DNA of 64,000 nt from Subtercola boreus (GTDB lineage Bacteria; Actinomycetota; Actinomycetes; Actinomycetales; Microbacteriaceae). Positions within the stretch are counted from its first letter, which is position 1. Each line of letters starts with the position of its first letter. The translations under genes were made by a program, and so were the position numbers. Below, one piece after another: positions 8,644 to 16,789 of the stretch. Location: the NCBI RefSeq assembly GCF_003399635.1, contig NZ_NBXB01000042.1:62001-126000 (forward strand), read 5' to 3'. The notes below the pieces were generated by a model, which was not told the DNA's origin, searched no databases, and worked only from the letters and a program-made list of their open reading frames with translations.

Positions 8644-10914
8644 TCAGCGCGTGAGGGCCGCGAGGACCACGGCTCTGAAGTACGGTGCCAGCGTCATGGC
8701 GAAGGTGTTGGTGAGGTGGTCCTGGTCGCGGTAGACATTGGCGCCACCGATCACCGCGAGGCAGTCTTCTGCCGTGCAGAACGTGTCCGAGAAGTCGAGC
8801 AGCGTGACGTTCTGGCCGGCTGCCGACGCCGCGGCAGCCGCGATCGCGACCGGCGGATCGGCGACCAGGCCGTCTGACCGGGGCTCGACGCAGTCGCCGG
8901 CACTCCCCGCGCGCAGGCACTTGTTCGGATCATCCGACCACGACGGATTGTCGACCATCGTGATGACCGGCGTGCCGAGCGACGTGACCTGGTTCCAGGC
9001 CGCGCTGAAGCCGGCGGCGAGCGCCTGCCCCTCCGTCGACGTTCCGGGGGCGGCCTCGTCGGCGAGCGACGCGGTGAACACCGCGTCGTACGGCTGCGCC
9101 GACGCGAGCTCCGCGGTGAGGTTCGAGCGCCAGGTGTTGCAGGAGACCGAGAAGGCATCGGCACCCGTCATCGCCTCGGTGTTCCAGGTGCAGCCGCCCT
9201 TGATGTAGGTGGTGAGCGCCCAGCCGTTCTGTTCGGCGAGCTGGATGAACGGGCCGAGCACCTGGTACGCGTGGCTGTCGCCGATGAGCGCGAAGCGTTT
9301 CGCCGAGGGTTCACTCGACCCGAAGTGGCAGGCGGAGAGCGTGGAGTCGTTCAGCGTGACGAGGCACTCCGGGTGCGCGGGGCGGTCGGCGTTGCCGAAA
9401 CCGGGCGACGGGATGATCGTGTCGGCCAGTGCCGGATCGGGGCAGGCCGAGGTGGCAGCGTCCGCTGCGACACCGCCGGTGGCCGCGGCGCCAGTGGTCG
9501 GGTCGGCGGTGGTCGCCAGGGCGCCGGTGACGACCGGGTCGGGGCCTTCCGCCGCGCCGAAGCAGTCGGGCAGGTTCGCCACGGTGCTCGCCAGCTCACT
9601 CGCCGCTCTGTCGTACTTCGGCTGCTGCACCACAGAGACACCACCGATGACAAGGCTCGCCACGGCCATCCCCGCCACCATGAAGGCGAAGCTGACGCGC
9701 GGCTTGCGCTTCGTCCAAAAGCTCCATCGGCGGGTGGGGTCTTCGACGAACGTCTTGGTGAGCCACGCGAGCAGGAAGCAGATCGCCAGGAGAGCGATGC
9801 GGTTGTAGATCGACAGGCCCCAGCCGGGCACGAATGGTGCGACGACGATCAGCGGCCAGTGCCAGAGGTAGAGCGAGTAGGAGATGTCGCCGATGAAACG
9901 GGGCACACGGCTGCCCAGCACGCTGGCAGCGTCGAGCCGCCGGGTGGCACGGTGCGAGACGATGATGGCCGCGGTGCCGAGAACGGGCACCAGTGCCGCG
10001 TACCCCGGGAACGGCGTGTTGCGGTCGAAGACGAATCCGGCGCCGACGACGGCGACGATGCCCGCGTAACCCAGCAGGTTGCTCTGCCAGACGCGCGCGG
10101 GTCGGAATCTCGGCAGCAGGGCGAGCAGCGCACCGACCCCGAACTCCCACACCCGCGTGTAGGTGACGAAGTAGGCCGACGCGGGGTCGTTCTTCGTGAA
10201 CACGACCGACAGCACGAAGGAGGCCACGGTGGCCAGCAGCACAAGCACGATCATCGCGTTCCACCGGGCCTGCCCGACGGCCGGGCCGCCCTGGGCGATG
10301 CCCTCGGCCAGGCCTCGCGCGCCGGACCGGGAGCCGTCGCCACCCGCACCACGGGCAGCCCGCCGCTTCGCGAACCGTCGCACTCCGAACGCCGATGCCG
10401 CCAGCAGCAGGATCGGCCAGACGAGGTAGAACTGCTCCTCGAGCGAGAGCGACCAGTAGTGCTGCACGAGCGAGGCGTCGTTCGAGGCGGCGAGGTAGTC
10501 CACCGAGTTCGCCGCGAGCGCCCAGTTCTCGACGTAGAAGGCACTCGCCAGGATCTCGCGCACGTTCTCGGCGAGCGCACTGAGGGGCATGATCGTCAGC
10601 GTCATCACCGCGCTGAACAGCAGCACCAGCAGCGCGGCGGGCAGCAGCCGCCGCACCCGCTTCGCCCAGAACGTGGGCAGCCGGATCCGGTCGGTGCGTT
10701 CGAGCTCGCGGGAGAGCTGCTGGGTGATCAGGAAGCCCGAGATGACGAAGAACACGTCGACACCGATGTACCCGCCCGTGAGCCGGCCGGGCCAGAAGTG
10801 GTAGATGACCACCAGCAGCACGGCGATGGCACGCAGCCCCTGGATGTGCGGGAGGAAGTGCGCGGAGACGCCTGCTTCTCGGGCAGCCGTGCTGCTGGTG
10901 TGCGCCTCGTTCAT
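8644..10914 (-). CDS. Membrane acyltransferase with SGNH domain (OafA/YrhL type)
   Basis: The protein has 756 residues. The N-terminal half is an acyltransferase-3 domain with about ten membrane helices. It opens with HIQGLRAIAVLLVVIYHFWPG (catalytic His-type motif) and continues with GVDVFFVISGFLI. The C-terminal part is an extracytoplasmic SGNH-like domain with GDSHAYQVLGPF and a late DHLTNTFA block carrying a conserved Asp-His. The family O-acetylates cell-surface polysaccharides. The start is ATG 10914; extension upstream runs into the divergent gene's region. The spacing to the decayed transporter is 31 bp. Confidence 0.88.
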   Translation of the reverse strand: MNEAHTSSTAAREAGVSAHFLPHIQGLRAIAVLLVVIYHFWPGRLTGGYIGVDVFFVISGFLITQQLSRELERTDRIRLPTFWAKRVRRLLPAALLVLLFSAVMTLTIMPLSALAENVREILASAFYVENWALAANSVDYLAASNDASLVQHYWSLSLEEQFYLVWPILLLAASAFGVRRFAKRRAARGAGGDGSRSGARGLAEGIAQGGPAVGQARWNAMIVLVLLATVASFVLSVVFTKNDPASAYFVTYTRVWEFGVGALLALLPRFRPARVWQSNLLGYAGIVAVVGAGFVFDRNTPFPGYAALVPVLGTAAIIVSHRATRRLDAASVLGSRVPRFIGDISYSLYLWHWPLIVVAPFVPGWGLSIYNRIALLAICFLLAWLTKTFVEDPTRRWSFWTKRKPRVSFAFMVAGMAVASLVIGGVSVVQQPKYDRAASELASTVANLPDCFGAAEGPDPVVTGALATTADPTTGAAATGGVAADAATSACPDPALADTIIPSPGFGNADRPAHPECLVTLNDSTLSACHFGSSEPSAKRFALIGDSHAYQVLGPFIQLAEQNGWALTTYIKGGCTWNTEAMTGADAFSVSCNTWRSNLTAELASAQPYDAVFTASLADEAAPGTSTEGQALAAGFSAAWNQVTSLGTPVITMVDNPSWSDDPNKCLRAGSAGDCVEPRSDGLVADPPVAIAAAAASAAGQNVTLLDFSDTFCTAEDCLAVIGGANVYRDQDHLTNTFAMTLAPYFRAVVLAALTR

Positions 10915-11027
10915 ATGGCCCCATGCTACTTTGCGGCCTCTGGGCAGCGCCTCCACAGCTCGGTAACGGTGGAGAACTTGGGCAGACACCGTGGCTGTGG
11001 ACGAGCAGAACCTGCATACTCCTTGAT

Positions 11028-11474
11028 ATGAGGTTTCGAACGACTCTCTTCGAGAGTGGAAAGTCCGCCACCGGCATCGTCGTGCCCCAGGACGTCTACG
11101 AATCGCTCGGAACCGCGAAGAAGCACGCCGTTGCCGTGACCATCAACGACTTCACCTACCGCAGCACCGTGACGCCCTACCGCGGCGAGATCATGCTCCC
11201 GGTGAGCGCGGCCGTACGGAAGGGTTCTGGCATCGCTCCCGGCGACGAGTTCGAGGTCGACATCGTGCTCGACGACCAGCCCCGCGAGGTGGTCGTGCCT
11301 GCAGACCTGCAGGCGGCCCTCAACGCCACTCCCGACGCGGCAGCGTTCTTCGAGACTCTCTCGTACAGCAACAGACGCCGCTTCACCGTTCCGCTCGACG
11401 AAGCGAAGACGGCCGAGACACGCCAGCGACGCCTGGAGAAGGCGATCGAGAACCTGACGATCGGAAAGCTCTAG
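11028..11474 (+). CDS. DUF1905 / YdeI-type small protein
   Basis: The protein has 148 residues. The N-terminal part (MRFRTTLFE...GIVVPQDV, then a conserved RSTVTPYRGEIMLPVSAAVRKG) fits DUF1905, a small beta-barrel. The C-terminal part (ALNATPDAAAFFETLSYSNRRRF) fits the YdeI/OmpD-associated helical domain that often follows. The biochemical role is unknown. It heads a tight three-gene run (4-bp gap, then a 4-bp ATGA overlap), suggesting one transcript. An upstream in-frame ATG at 10923 would overlap the divergent acyltransferase promoter, and I reject it. Confidence 0.75.
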   Translation: MRFRTTLFESGKSATGIVVPQDVYESLGTAKKHAVAVTINDFTYRSTVTPYRGEIMLPVSAAVRKGSGIAPGDEFEVDIVLDDQPREVVVPADLQAALNATPDAAAFFETLSYSNRRRFTVPLDEAKTAETRQRRLEKAIENLTIGKL

Positions 11475-11478
11475 CCTC

Positions 11479-11892
11479 GTGCCCGACGACACCGAACCCC
11501 GGTCATCCGGAATCACCGACTGGATCGCGCGCTACCGCGCCGCCTGGGAGTCGAACGAACCCGACGACATCCGCGCGCTCTTCACCCCCGATGCCGACTA
11601 CCGCACCGAGCCGTACAGCCCTGCCTGGCACGGCCACGACGAGATCGTCGACGGCTGGCTCGCCGCCCAGGACGCCCCCGCGTCGACGACGTTCAGCTGG
11701 CAGATCCTGCGCGCTCCCGACGCCTACCTTCCCGACGACATCGCGATGGTGCAGGCGACGACCGTCTACGTGGACGGCCCGACCTACAGCAACCTGTGGC
11801 TGGTCAGGCTGGCACCGGATGACCGTGCGAGCGAATTCACGGAGTGGTGGATGGAGCAGCCCGACGCGGAACCGCAGGGGCGATCCGAATGA
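11479..11892 (+). CDS. NTF2-like (SnoaL-like) domain protein
   Basis: The protein has 137 residues and starts with GTG 4 bp after the DUF1905 stop. The sequence ITDWIARYRAAWESNEPDDIRALFTPDADYRTEPYSPAWHG is the typical opening of the nuclear-transport-factor-2 fold, followed by the strand-rich half ending WLVRLAPDDRASEFTEWWM. Such proteins bind small hydrophobic ligands or act as isomerases or stress proteins; nothing here identifies the ligand. Its stop overlaps the next start (ATGA). Confidence 0.75.
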   Translation: MPDDTEPRSSGITDWIARYRAAWESNEPDDIRALFTPDADYRTEPYSPAWHGHDEIVDGWLAAQDAPASTTFSWQILRAPDAYLPDDIAMVQATTVYVDGPTYSNLWLVRLAPDDRASEFTEWWMEQPDAEPQGRSE

Positions 11893-12311
11893 CGACAGAC
11901 GGGATCGGCGAGCCGGTCTTCGGCCGTAAGGACCGCGGTTCGGGCAAACTCGGCGACTACGGCTATGACATGCGCCCGAAGAACGCCCGGGTGAGGCTGC
12001 AACTGGCCGGCAGCGACCCCTTCCAGCAGGAGATCGCCGATGTGCTGGCACAGGGCGTCAATGAACTGCAGGTGTTCATCCCCCGGCGTTCGGCCGAGGA
12101 GGAACGAATGGATGCGCCCGTCGCCGTGCGCTTCTTCGTCGACTCGCGCATGACGCCGGTCGTGGGATTCATCCCCCGCGGGCTCGAAGCCGTGGCTCTC
12201 GACACGCTCTCCCGACTGGAGGCCGCCGGGCGGTCGCCCCGCATCCCCGCCGCCATCGTGAAGTCCCGCGCGGGGCTCCGCGTCGACCTGCTGCTCGGCC
12301 AGACGCGCTGA
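11889..12311 (+). CDS. Hypothetical protein, possible HIRAN-like C-terminus
   Basis: The 140-residue soluble protein is coupled to the NTF2-like gene by an ATGA overlap. I do not recognise the family with confidence. The C-terminal third (PVVGFIPRGLEAVALDTLSRLEAAG...RVDLLLG) resembles the layout of HIRAN-type domains, which contain VGYVPR-like motifs, but this is weak. The N-terminal half is charged, with GKLGDYGYDMRPKN. There is no signal peptide or membrane segment. Confidence 0.6.
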   Translation: MTTDGIGEPVFGRKDRGSGKLGDYGYDMRPKNARVRLQLAGSDPFQQEIADVLAQGVNELQVFIPRRSAEEERMDAPVAVRFFVDSRMTPVVGFIPRGLEAVALDTLSRLEAAGRSPRIPAAIVKSRAGLRVDLLLGQTR

Positions 12312-12619
12312 CTCCTGACCCGCTGAAGCGGACCCGCCGCGCGCGGGCCCACGCGCGCATGGCAGTGTGCCGTGATTCAGGCAGCGGCAGCCGGCGTCCA
12401 CCCTAGGAACTCCGAACCCCGCCGTGCCTGAATAAGCGCATGCGACGGCGCCACTCGGCAGCGTCAGGAGCGAACCTGTGCGCAAATATCCGCCGCCGAG
12501 CCCCGATCTGCGCGCAATAGTGGCTGCAACCTGCGGATACCGTGGCGCGAATCTGCTTAGGCTCACTGCTGAGCTGACCGGCTCGACACCACTCTCCCCC
12601 TCAGCGAACGGAGGTTCTC
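12312..12619. other. Intergenic region before DUF6421 gene
   Basis: These 308 bp hold no gene that I can support. They contain the 59-bp palindromic element at 12375-12433. They also contain a weaker inverted pair, TATCCGC (12487-12493) and GCGGATA (12533-12539). The last 60 bp carry the GGAGG ribosome site for the DUF6421 gene and presumably its promoter. Confidence 0.6.
12375..12433. repeat. 59-bp palindromic element, 41-nt loop (copy 1)
   Basis: The perfect 9-bp arms ATTCAGGCA (12375-12383) and TGCCTGAAT (12425-12433) enclose exactly 41 nt. The same arms with the same loop length recur at 51532-51590. Beyond the arms, copy 1 and the reverse complement of copy 2 share GCGGCAG close to the left arm. 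There is no T-tract, so it is not a typical intrinsic terminator. Confidence 0.7.
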
Positions 12620-14053
12620 ATGTCCAAGCCAGCGCTCCTCACCACCGCGGCCCGTGACGCCGTCATCGGCGAGCCGGAGGTCGTCGAAGACCTCCGCGCG
12701 CACCCCGCACGTCTCCCCGCCGACGCCCGACCGCACTGGGTCGCCCTCCGAACCGCGGTCACGGGCATCCAGAGCCTGCAGCTGGCCGACGGCTCGGCCG
12801 ACCCCGCAGCCGATCGCCGAGAACTGCACGCGCTCGTCGAAACTGTCACCGGCGCCCTCCGGATGCTCGTGCACGAGTTCCCGCACGACGCCGGCTACCT
12901 CGCCGCCGCTGCCGACGACTTCGAGCGCTGGACAGCAGGCGACTTCGGCGTGCCCGACTTCCTCGACTCGCTGAACGCCTTCCAGCCTCAGCAGCACCGG
13001 ATCGACGGCCTGCAGCACATCGTCGTGTTCCCGATGTACACGCAGAACGGCAGCACCGAGCGGCTGTTCGAGGCCGTCGCCGTCGAGGTGGTCTGGCCCG
13101 AGTTCGTGGCGACGCTGGAGGCGACGGACTATTCGAACGCCCTGTTCGTGCCGATCCGGTTTCTCGACTTCACGGCCGGGTACGACACGAATTCGGCCGT
13201 GCTGTTCCCCGAGACGATCGCGATGCGCACCGTTCCGACGTTCACCTGGGGTGCGATCTTCGCCGATCGCGAGGCTGCGCGCTTCCGGCTGGTGGTGAAG
13301 GCCGCAGCAGAGACGACCCGCCTCGAACTCCCGGCCGACGCCGAGGTGCTGCTCGGCGACCAGCACCTCGCCGAAGAGACCTTTGTGATGTGGGACCTGA
13401 TCCATGACCGCACGCACATGCGCGGTGACCTGCCGTTCGACCCGTTCATGATCAAGCAGCGCATGCCGTTCTTCCTCTATTCACTCGAGGAGCTGCGGTG
13501 CGATCTCACCGCGTTCCGGGAGGCCGTGCGCATCGAGCGGGAGGGGCTCTACTCGCCCAAGACGGTCGAGACGGCGAAGCGCGTGCAGTACGCGATCATC
13601 TTCGACCGCACCTTCCGGTTCGCCATCACGGGCTCGCGCGTGCGCAACTACGACGGGGTCGGTGGGCAACTGCTGTTCGCCTGGCTCCACCAGCGCCGCG
13701 TGTTGCACTGGACAGACACCCGCCTCACCATCGACTGGCCCCACGTCGCCGACGCGGTGATCGCGCTCGGCGAGTCGATCGACGACCTCTACTGGCGCTC
13801 GATCGACCGGCCGAAGACCGCGCACTGGCTGGCTGCCTATGCGCTGGTGTCCTCGACACTCACCCCGAACCCGGCGTCAGTGTGGGCGAAGGGTGCGGAT
13901 GCCCTGCCGCTCGACGGGCCACCGCGAGGCCTCACCGATGCGGTTCTGGCCGACGAGTTCCCGCTGTCGATGTTCTACGAGGCACTCGCCAAGAAGATGG
14001 TCGGGGTGATCGATTCGACGAAGGGCCTGACGGGCGCGTCCGCGGTCGCGTGA
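12620..14053 (+). CDS. DUF6421 family protein
   Basis: The 477-residue soluble protein matches the actinobacterial DUF6421 family along its full length. Its function is not known. A candidate metal site can be seen: H262 and H266 in WDLIHDRTHMRG, followed by the acidic pair E290-E291 in SLEELRCDL. This H-x3-H plus glutamate arrangement is reminiscent of some metallopeptidases, which is inference only. The start is fixed by GGAGG six bases before the ATG at 12620. No operon partner is evident. Confidence 0.75.
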   Translation: MSKPALLTTAARDAVIGEPEVVEDLRAHPARLPADARPHWVALRTAVTGIQSLQLADGSADPAADRRELHALVETVTGALRMLVHEFPHDAGYLAAAADDFERWTAGDFGVPDFLDSLNAFQPQQHRIDGLQHIVVFPMYTQNGSTERLFEAVAVEVVWPEFVATLEATDYSNALFVPIRFLDFTAGYDTNSAVLFPETIAMRTVPTFTWGAIFADREAARFRLVVKAAAETTRLELPADAEVLLGDQHLAEETFVMWDLIHDRTHMRGDLPFDPFMIKQRMPFFLYSLEELRCDLTAFREAVRIEREGLYSPKTVETAKRVQYAIIFDRTFRFAITGSRVRNYDGVGGQLLFAWLHQRRVLHWTDTRLTIDWPHVADAVIALGESIDDLYWRSIDRPKTAHWLAAYALVSSTLTPNPASVWAKGADALPLDGPPRGLTDAVLADEFPLSMFYEALAKKMVGVIDSTKGLTGASAVA

Positions 14054-14107
14054 GGCGGGCGGCCCGGGTGGGGATGCCCGGGCGCTCCCCCGGGCCTGCC
14101 CCGCCCC

Positions 14108-14278
14108 TCACCCGCCCGGGGTCGACAGCGGTAGCGCAGGGATGTCGCGGGGCGGCGCGCTCGGGCTGAAGACCGCCCCCGGAATCACCTGCGCCACCAC
14201 CAGGTAGATCACCAGGGCGATCGCCGCGAGCACGATCATCGACACCGCGATGAAGACCAGCGTCCTGAAATTCTGCAT
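14108..14278 (-). CDS. Small single-pass membrane protein
   Basis: The protein has 56 residues: a short cytosolic start (MQNFRT), one hydrophobic helix (LVFIAVSMIVLAAIALVIYLVV) and a proline-rich outer tail ending in PLSTPGG. The ATG at 14278 is preceded by GGGAGGG; the longer in-frame start at 14317 is not. I do not recognise a family. It is divergent from the threonine aldolase gene, leaving 106 bp for both promoters. Confidence 0.6.
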   Translation of the reverse strand: MQNFRTLVFIAVSMIVLAAIALVIYLVVAQVIPGAVFSPSAPPRDIPALPLSTPGG

Positions 14279-14384
14279 GCGCCCTCCCACCCCCGACGCC
14301 GCCCGGCGCCTCCTCAAGAACTATGCCCGATCTTCCGCCCGTCCGACCACCCGCGCTGCCGCAGTGCGCGAAACTGGAGCTGTG

Positions 14385-15455
14385 ATGAACTTCGACCCCG
14401 CCCTCCGCCTGCACGACCCCGCACTCCGCGGTTTCGCCTCCGACAACTACGCCGGGGTGCATCCGCTGATGCTCGAAGCGATCGCCGCGGCGAACGAGGG
14501 CCACCAGATCGCCTACGGCGAAGACCTTTACACCGCGCGGCTGCAGCAGGTGATGAAGGAGCACTTCGGCGAAGCGGCGGAGGCGTTCCCTGTCTTCAAC
14601 GGCACCGGCGCGAACGTGCTCAGCCTGCAGTCCATGCTGCCCCGCTGGGGCGCCGTCGTGTGCACGGCGACCGCCCACATCCACACCGACGAGAACGCGG
14701 CCCCCGAGCGGATCGGCGGGCTGAAGCTCCTCACCGTCGAGACGCCCGACGGCAAACTCACCCCCGAGCTGGTCGACCGGGAGGCCTGGGGCTGGGGCGA
14801 CGAGCACCGCGCCCAGCCGCTCGCGGTCTCCATCACGCAGAGCACCGAGCTCGGCACGCTCTACACGGTCGACGAGGTGCGGGCGATCGCCGAGCACGCA
14901 CACGCCCACGGCATGCGGCTGCACATGGACGGAGCCCGCCTCTCCAACGCGGCCGCTGCTCTCGGTGTGCCGCTCCGCGCCTTCACGACGGATGCCGGGG
15001 TCGACGTTCTCTCCTACGGCGGCACCAAGAACGGCCTGCTCTACGGCGAGGCCGTCGTGGTGCTGAACCCTGAAGCATCCGAGGGCCTCAGCTACCTCCG
15101 CAAGATGGACATGCAGCTCTCGAGCAAGATGCGTTTCGTCTCGGCGCAGCTCGTCGCGCTGCTCGAGTCGGGGCTCTGGCTCGAATCCGCGTCGCACGCG
15201 AACGCCATGGCTGCGCGGCTCCGCGCTGCGGTCGAACGGATGCCCGGGGTGACGCTCACGCGCCCCACGCAGGCGAACGCGGTGTTCGCCATCCTGCCGC
15301 CCGGGGTGGCCGACAAGCTGCGTGAGGCGTTCCGCTTCTACGACTGGGACAACGCGACCGGCGAGGTGCGCTGGATGTGCTCGTTCGACACGACCGAAGC
15401 CGATGTGGATGCGTTCGCGATGGCGCTCAAGAGGCTGCTCACCACGCACGGTTGA
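14385..15455 (+). CDS. Low-specificity L-threonine aldolase
   Basis: The 356-residue PLP enzyme belongs to the beta-eliminating lyase family (fold type I). The expected blocks are FASDNYAGVHPLMLEAI at the start, FNGTGANVLSLQ, HMDGARLSNAAAALG, and SYGGTKNGLL with the PLP-binding lysine. It should cleave threonine or allo-threonine to glycine and acetaldehyde. The ATG at 14385 has GGAGC upstream; the longer frame from 14250 overlaps the opposite small gene. It stands alone, with a nitroreductase following after 111 bp. Confidence 0.88.
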   Translation: MNFDPALRLHDPALRGFASDNYAGVHPLMLEAIAAANEGHQIAYGEDLYTARLQQVMKEHFGEAAEAFPVFNGTGANVLSLQSMLPRWGAVVCTATAHIHTDENAAPERIGGLKLLTVETPDGKLTPELVDREAWGWGDEHRAQPLAVSITQSTELGTLYTVDEVRAIAEHAHAHGMRLHMDGARLSNAAAALGVPLRAFTTDAGVDVLSYGGTKNGLLYGEAVVVLNPEASEGLSYLRKMDMQLSSKMRFVSAQLVALLESGLWLESASHANAMAARLRAAVERMPGVTLTRPTQANAVFAILPPGVADKLREAFRFYDWDNATGEVRWMCSFDTTEADVDAFAMALKRLLTTHG

Positions 15456-15566
15456 GCCGAGGACATGCGAACGCATGGAATGCGGGCACGGTACGGTGGG
15501 TTGCAGTACCTGAAGGACAATGGCGCCCTGACGCAGATCCGTTCGACCAATCATCCAGGAGCCACC

Positions 15567-16160
15567 ATGACCCTCACCGACACCACCACCGCGCGCAACG
15601 CCGACACCAGCGCGCCGATCCTCGACGTTCTCGCCGGGCGCTGGAGCCCGCGCTCCTTCGACGGGGCCGCCGAGGTCAGCGAGACGGCACTCACCAGCGC
15701 ACTGGAGGCGGCACGCTGGTCGGCTTCGGCTTCGAACACCCAGCCGTGGAAGTTCATCGTCGGCCGCCGCGGAACGCCCACGTTCGACCTGATCAACGAG
15801 AACCTGATGGGCTTCAACCAGGTCTGGACGCCGAACGCCAGCGTGCTGATCGTGAACGTCGCCGAGGTCGTCGACGAAGACGGCAAGCCGCGTCGCTGGG
15901 GCACCTACGACCTCGGCCAGGCCGTCGCGAACCTCACTGTGCAGGCCCACGCCGACGGGCTGCACGTGCACCAGATGGGCGGCATCGAGGTGGAGGGGCT
16001 CCGCGCCGCCTTCGATCTCGGCGAGCGCTGGGAGCCGGTCACGGTCACCGCACTCGGGGTCGTGGCACCGGCCGAGAACCTGGCCGACGAGAAGACCCGC
16101 GCCCGCGAGGTTGCCCCGCGCGTGCGCAAGCCGATGGCGGAGATCGTCGACGGCCTCTGA
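15567..16160 (+). CDS. Nitroreductase family protein
   Basis: The 197-residue FMN-dependent oxidoreductase has the family signature RWSPRSFDG...ARWSASASNTQPWKFIVG, the FMN-binding N-terminal block. The C-terminal LGVVAP and a helical dimerisation region also fit. The natural substrate is unknown; such enzymes reduce nitro compounds, quinones or other small molecules with NAD(P)H. Start ATG 15567 lies six bases after CAGGAG. It is convergent with marR, with a 12-bp gap. Confidence 0.85.
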   Translation: MTLTDTTTARNADTSAPILDVLAGRWSPRSFDGAAEVSETALTSALEAARWSASASNTQPWKFIVGRRGTPTFDLINENLMGFNQVWTPNASVLIVNVAEVVDEDGKPRRWGTYDLGQAVANLTVQAHADGLHVHQMGGIEVEGLRAAFDLGERWEPVTVTALGVVAPAENLADEKTRAREVAPRVRKPMAEIVDGL

Positions 16161-16172
16161 CCCAGCGCCGAT

Positions 16173-16697
16173 CTACTCCCGGATCGACTCCGTCATGTGA
16201 CGGAGGGCGGCCGTCGTCGCGGCGAGTTCCTGCTCGTCGATGCCTTCGACCGCCCTCTCGAGCATTGAGGCGAGCCCGGAGTGCATCGAGCGCATCACCG
16301 TGTGCCCGGCGGGAGACAGCGTGAGGTAGAGACTCCGGCGATCGTTGGGGTGGGCTTCACGCTGGAGGAGCCCGGCGGCGATGAGGCGGTCGGAGAGGCC
16401 TGTGATGGCGCCATTGGTGACGCGGAGCTGATCTGCGAGCTGCTTGGGGCGCAGGCTCCCCGCTTCGGCGATCATGAAGAGTGCGCGGAACTCGATGCTG
16501 CTGAGGCCGTGCTCCTCGGCCGAACGCACCCTTCGCGCTTCCATTGCCCGAATGAAGGGGATGGCCGCTCCAGTGATCCCGGTCAGCTCGTAGCTCGCAC
16601 TCTCGTCGGGCATCCATCTCTCCAGCCGGTCGGTCTCACTCACACGTCTCTGTCCGGCGCCAAAGCATACCCGATCAAGATCCGTTATGGCAGCCAT
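16173..16697 (-). CDS. MarR family transcriptional regulator
   Basis: The protein has 174 residues with a winged helix (LSSIEFRALFMIAEAGSLRPKQLADQLRVTNGAITGLSDRLIAAGLL) and the wing HPNDRRSLYLTLSPAG. It is transcribed away from the rhodopsin-crtY-blh operon, and two overlapping palindromes lie directly upstream, so it probably controls that operon and itself. In Corynebacterium the MarR-type CrtR is similarly divergent from crt genes, a useful analogy but not proof. The start is uncertain: ATG 16697 abuts the palindrome, while GTG 16643 would leave a leader. Confidence 0.85.
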   Translation of the reverse strand: MAAITDLDRVCFGAGQRRVSETDRLERWMPDESASYELTGITGAAIPFIRAMEARRVRSAEEHGLSSIEFRALFMIAEAGSLRPKQLADQLRVTNGAITGLSDRLIAAGLLQREAHPNDRRSLYLTLSPAGHTVMRSMHSGLASMLERAVEGIDEQELAATTAALRHMTESIRE

Positions 16698-16724
16698 ACA
16701 TTTGATGCACTAAATGTTTTAGTG
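16698..16724. promoter_or_regulatory. Overlapping palindromes, probable MarR operator
   Basis: CACTAAATGTTTTAGTG (16708-16724) is a perfect inverted repeat with 7-bp arms and a 3-bp centre. Overlapping it, ACATTTGATGCACTAAATGT (16698-16717) is a near-perfect 20-bp palindrome. AT-rich palindromes of this size next to a MarR gene are typical MarR binding sites. Binding would cover the start region of marR and the leader of the rhodopsin operon, whose GTG is at 16790. Confidence 0.65.
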
Positions 16725-16789
16725 TCTCAATCACATGGCCGAAGCCACAGCACCCAGCTGGCGACGCGGCCCTCCGATGGAGGATTCCA

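Noticed and set aside
9271-11031. 586-codon plus-strand frame opposite the acyltransferase
   Set aside because: It has no domain, Arg/Glu/Gly-rich shadow composition, and is fully antisense to a well-supported gene.
14108-15971. Minus-strand 679-codon frame opposite threonine aldolase and nitroreductase
   Set aside because: It is a shadow of two well-supported genes with no family match.
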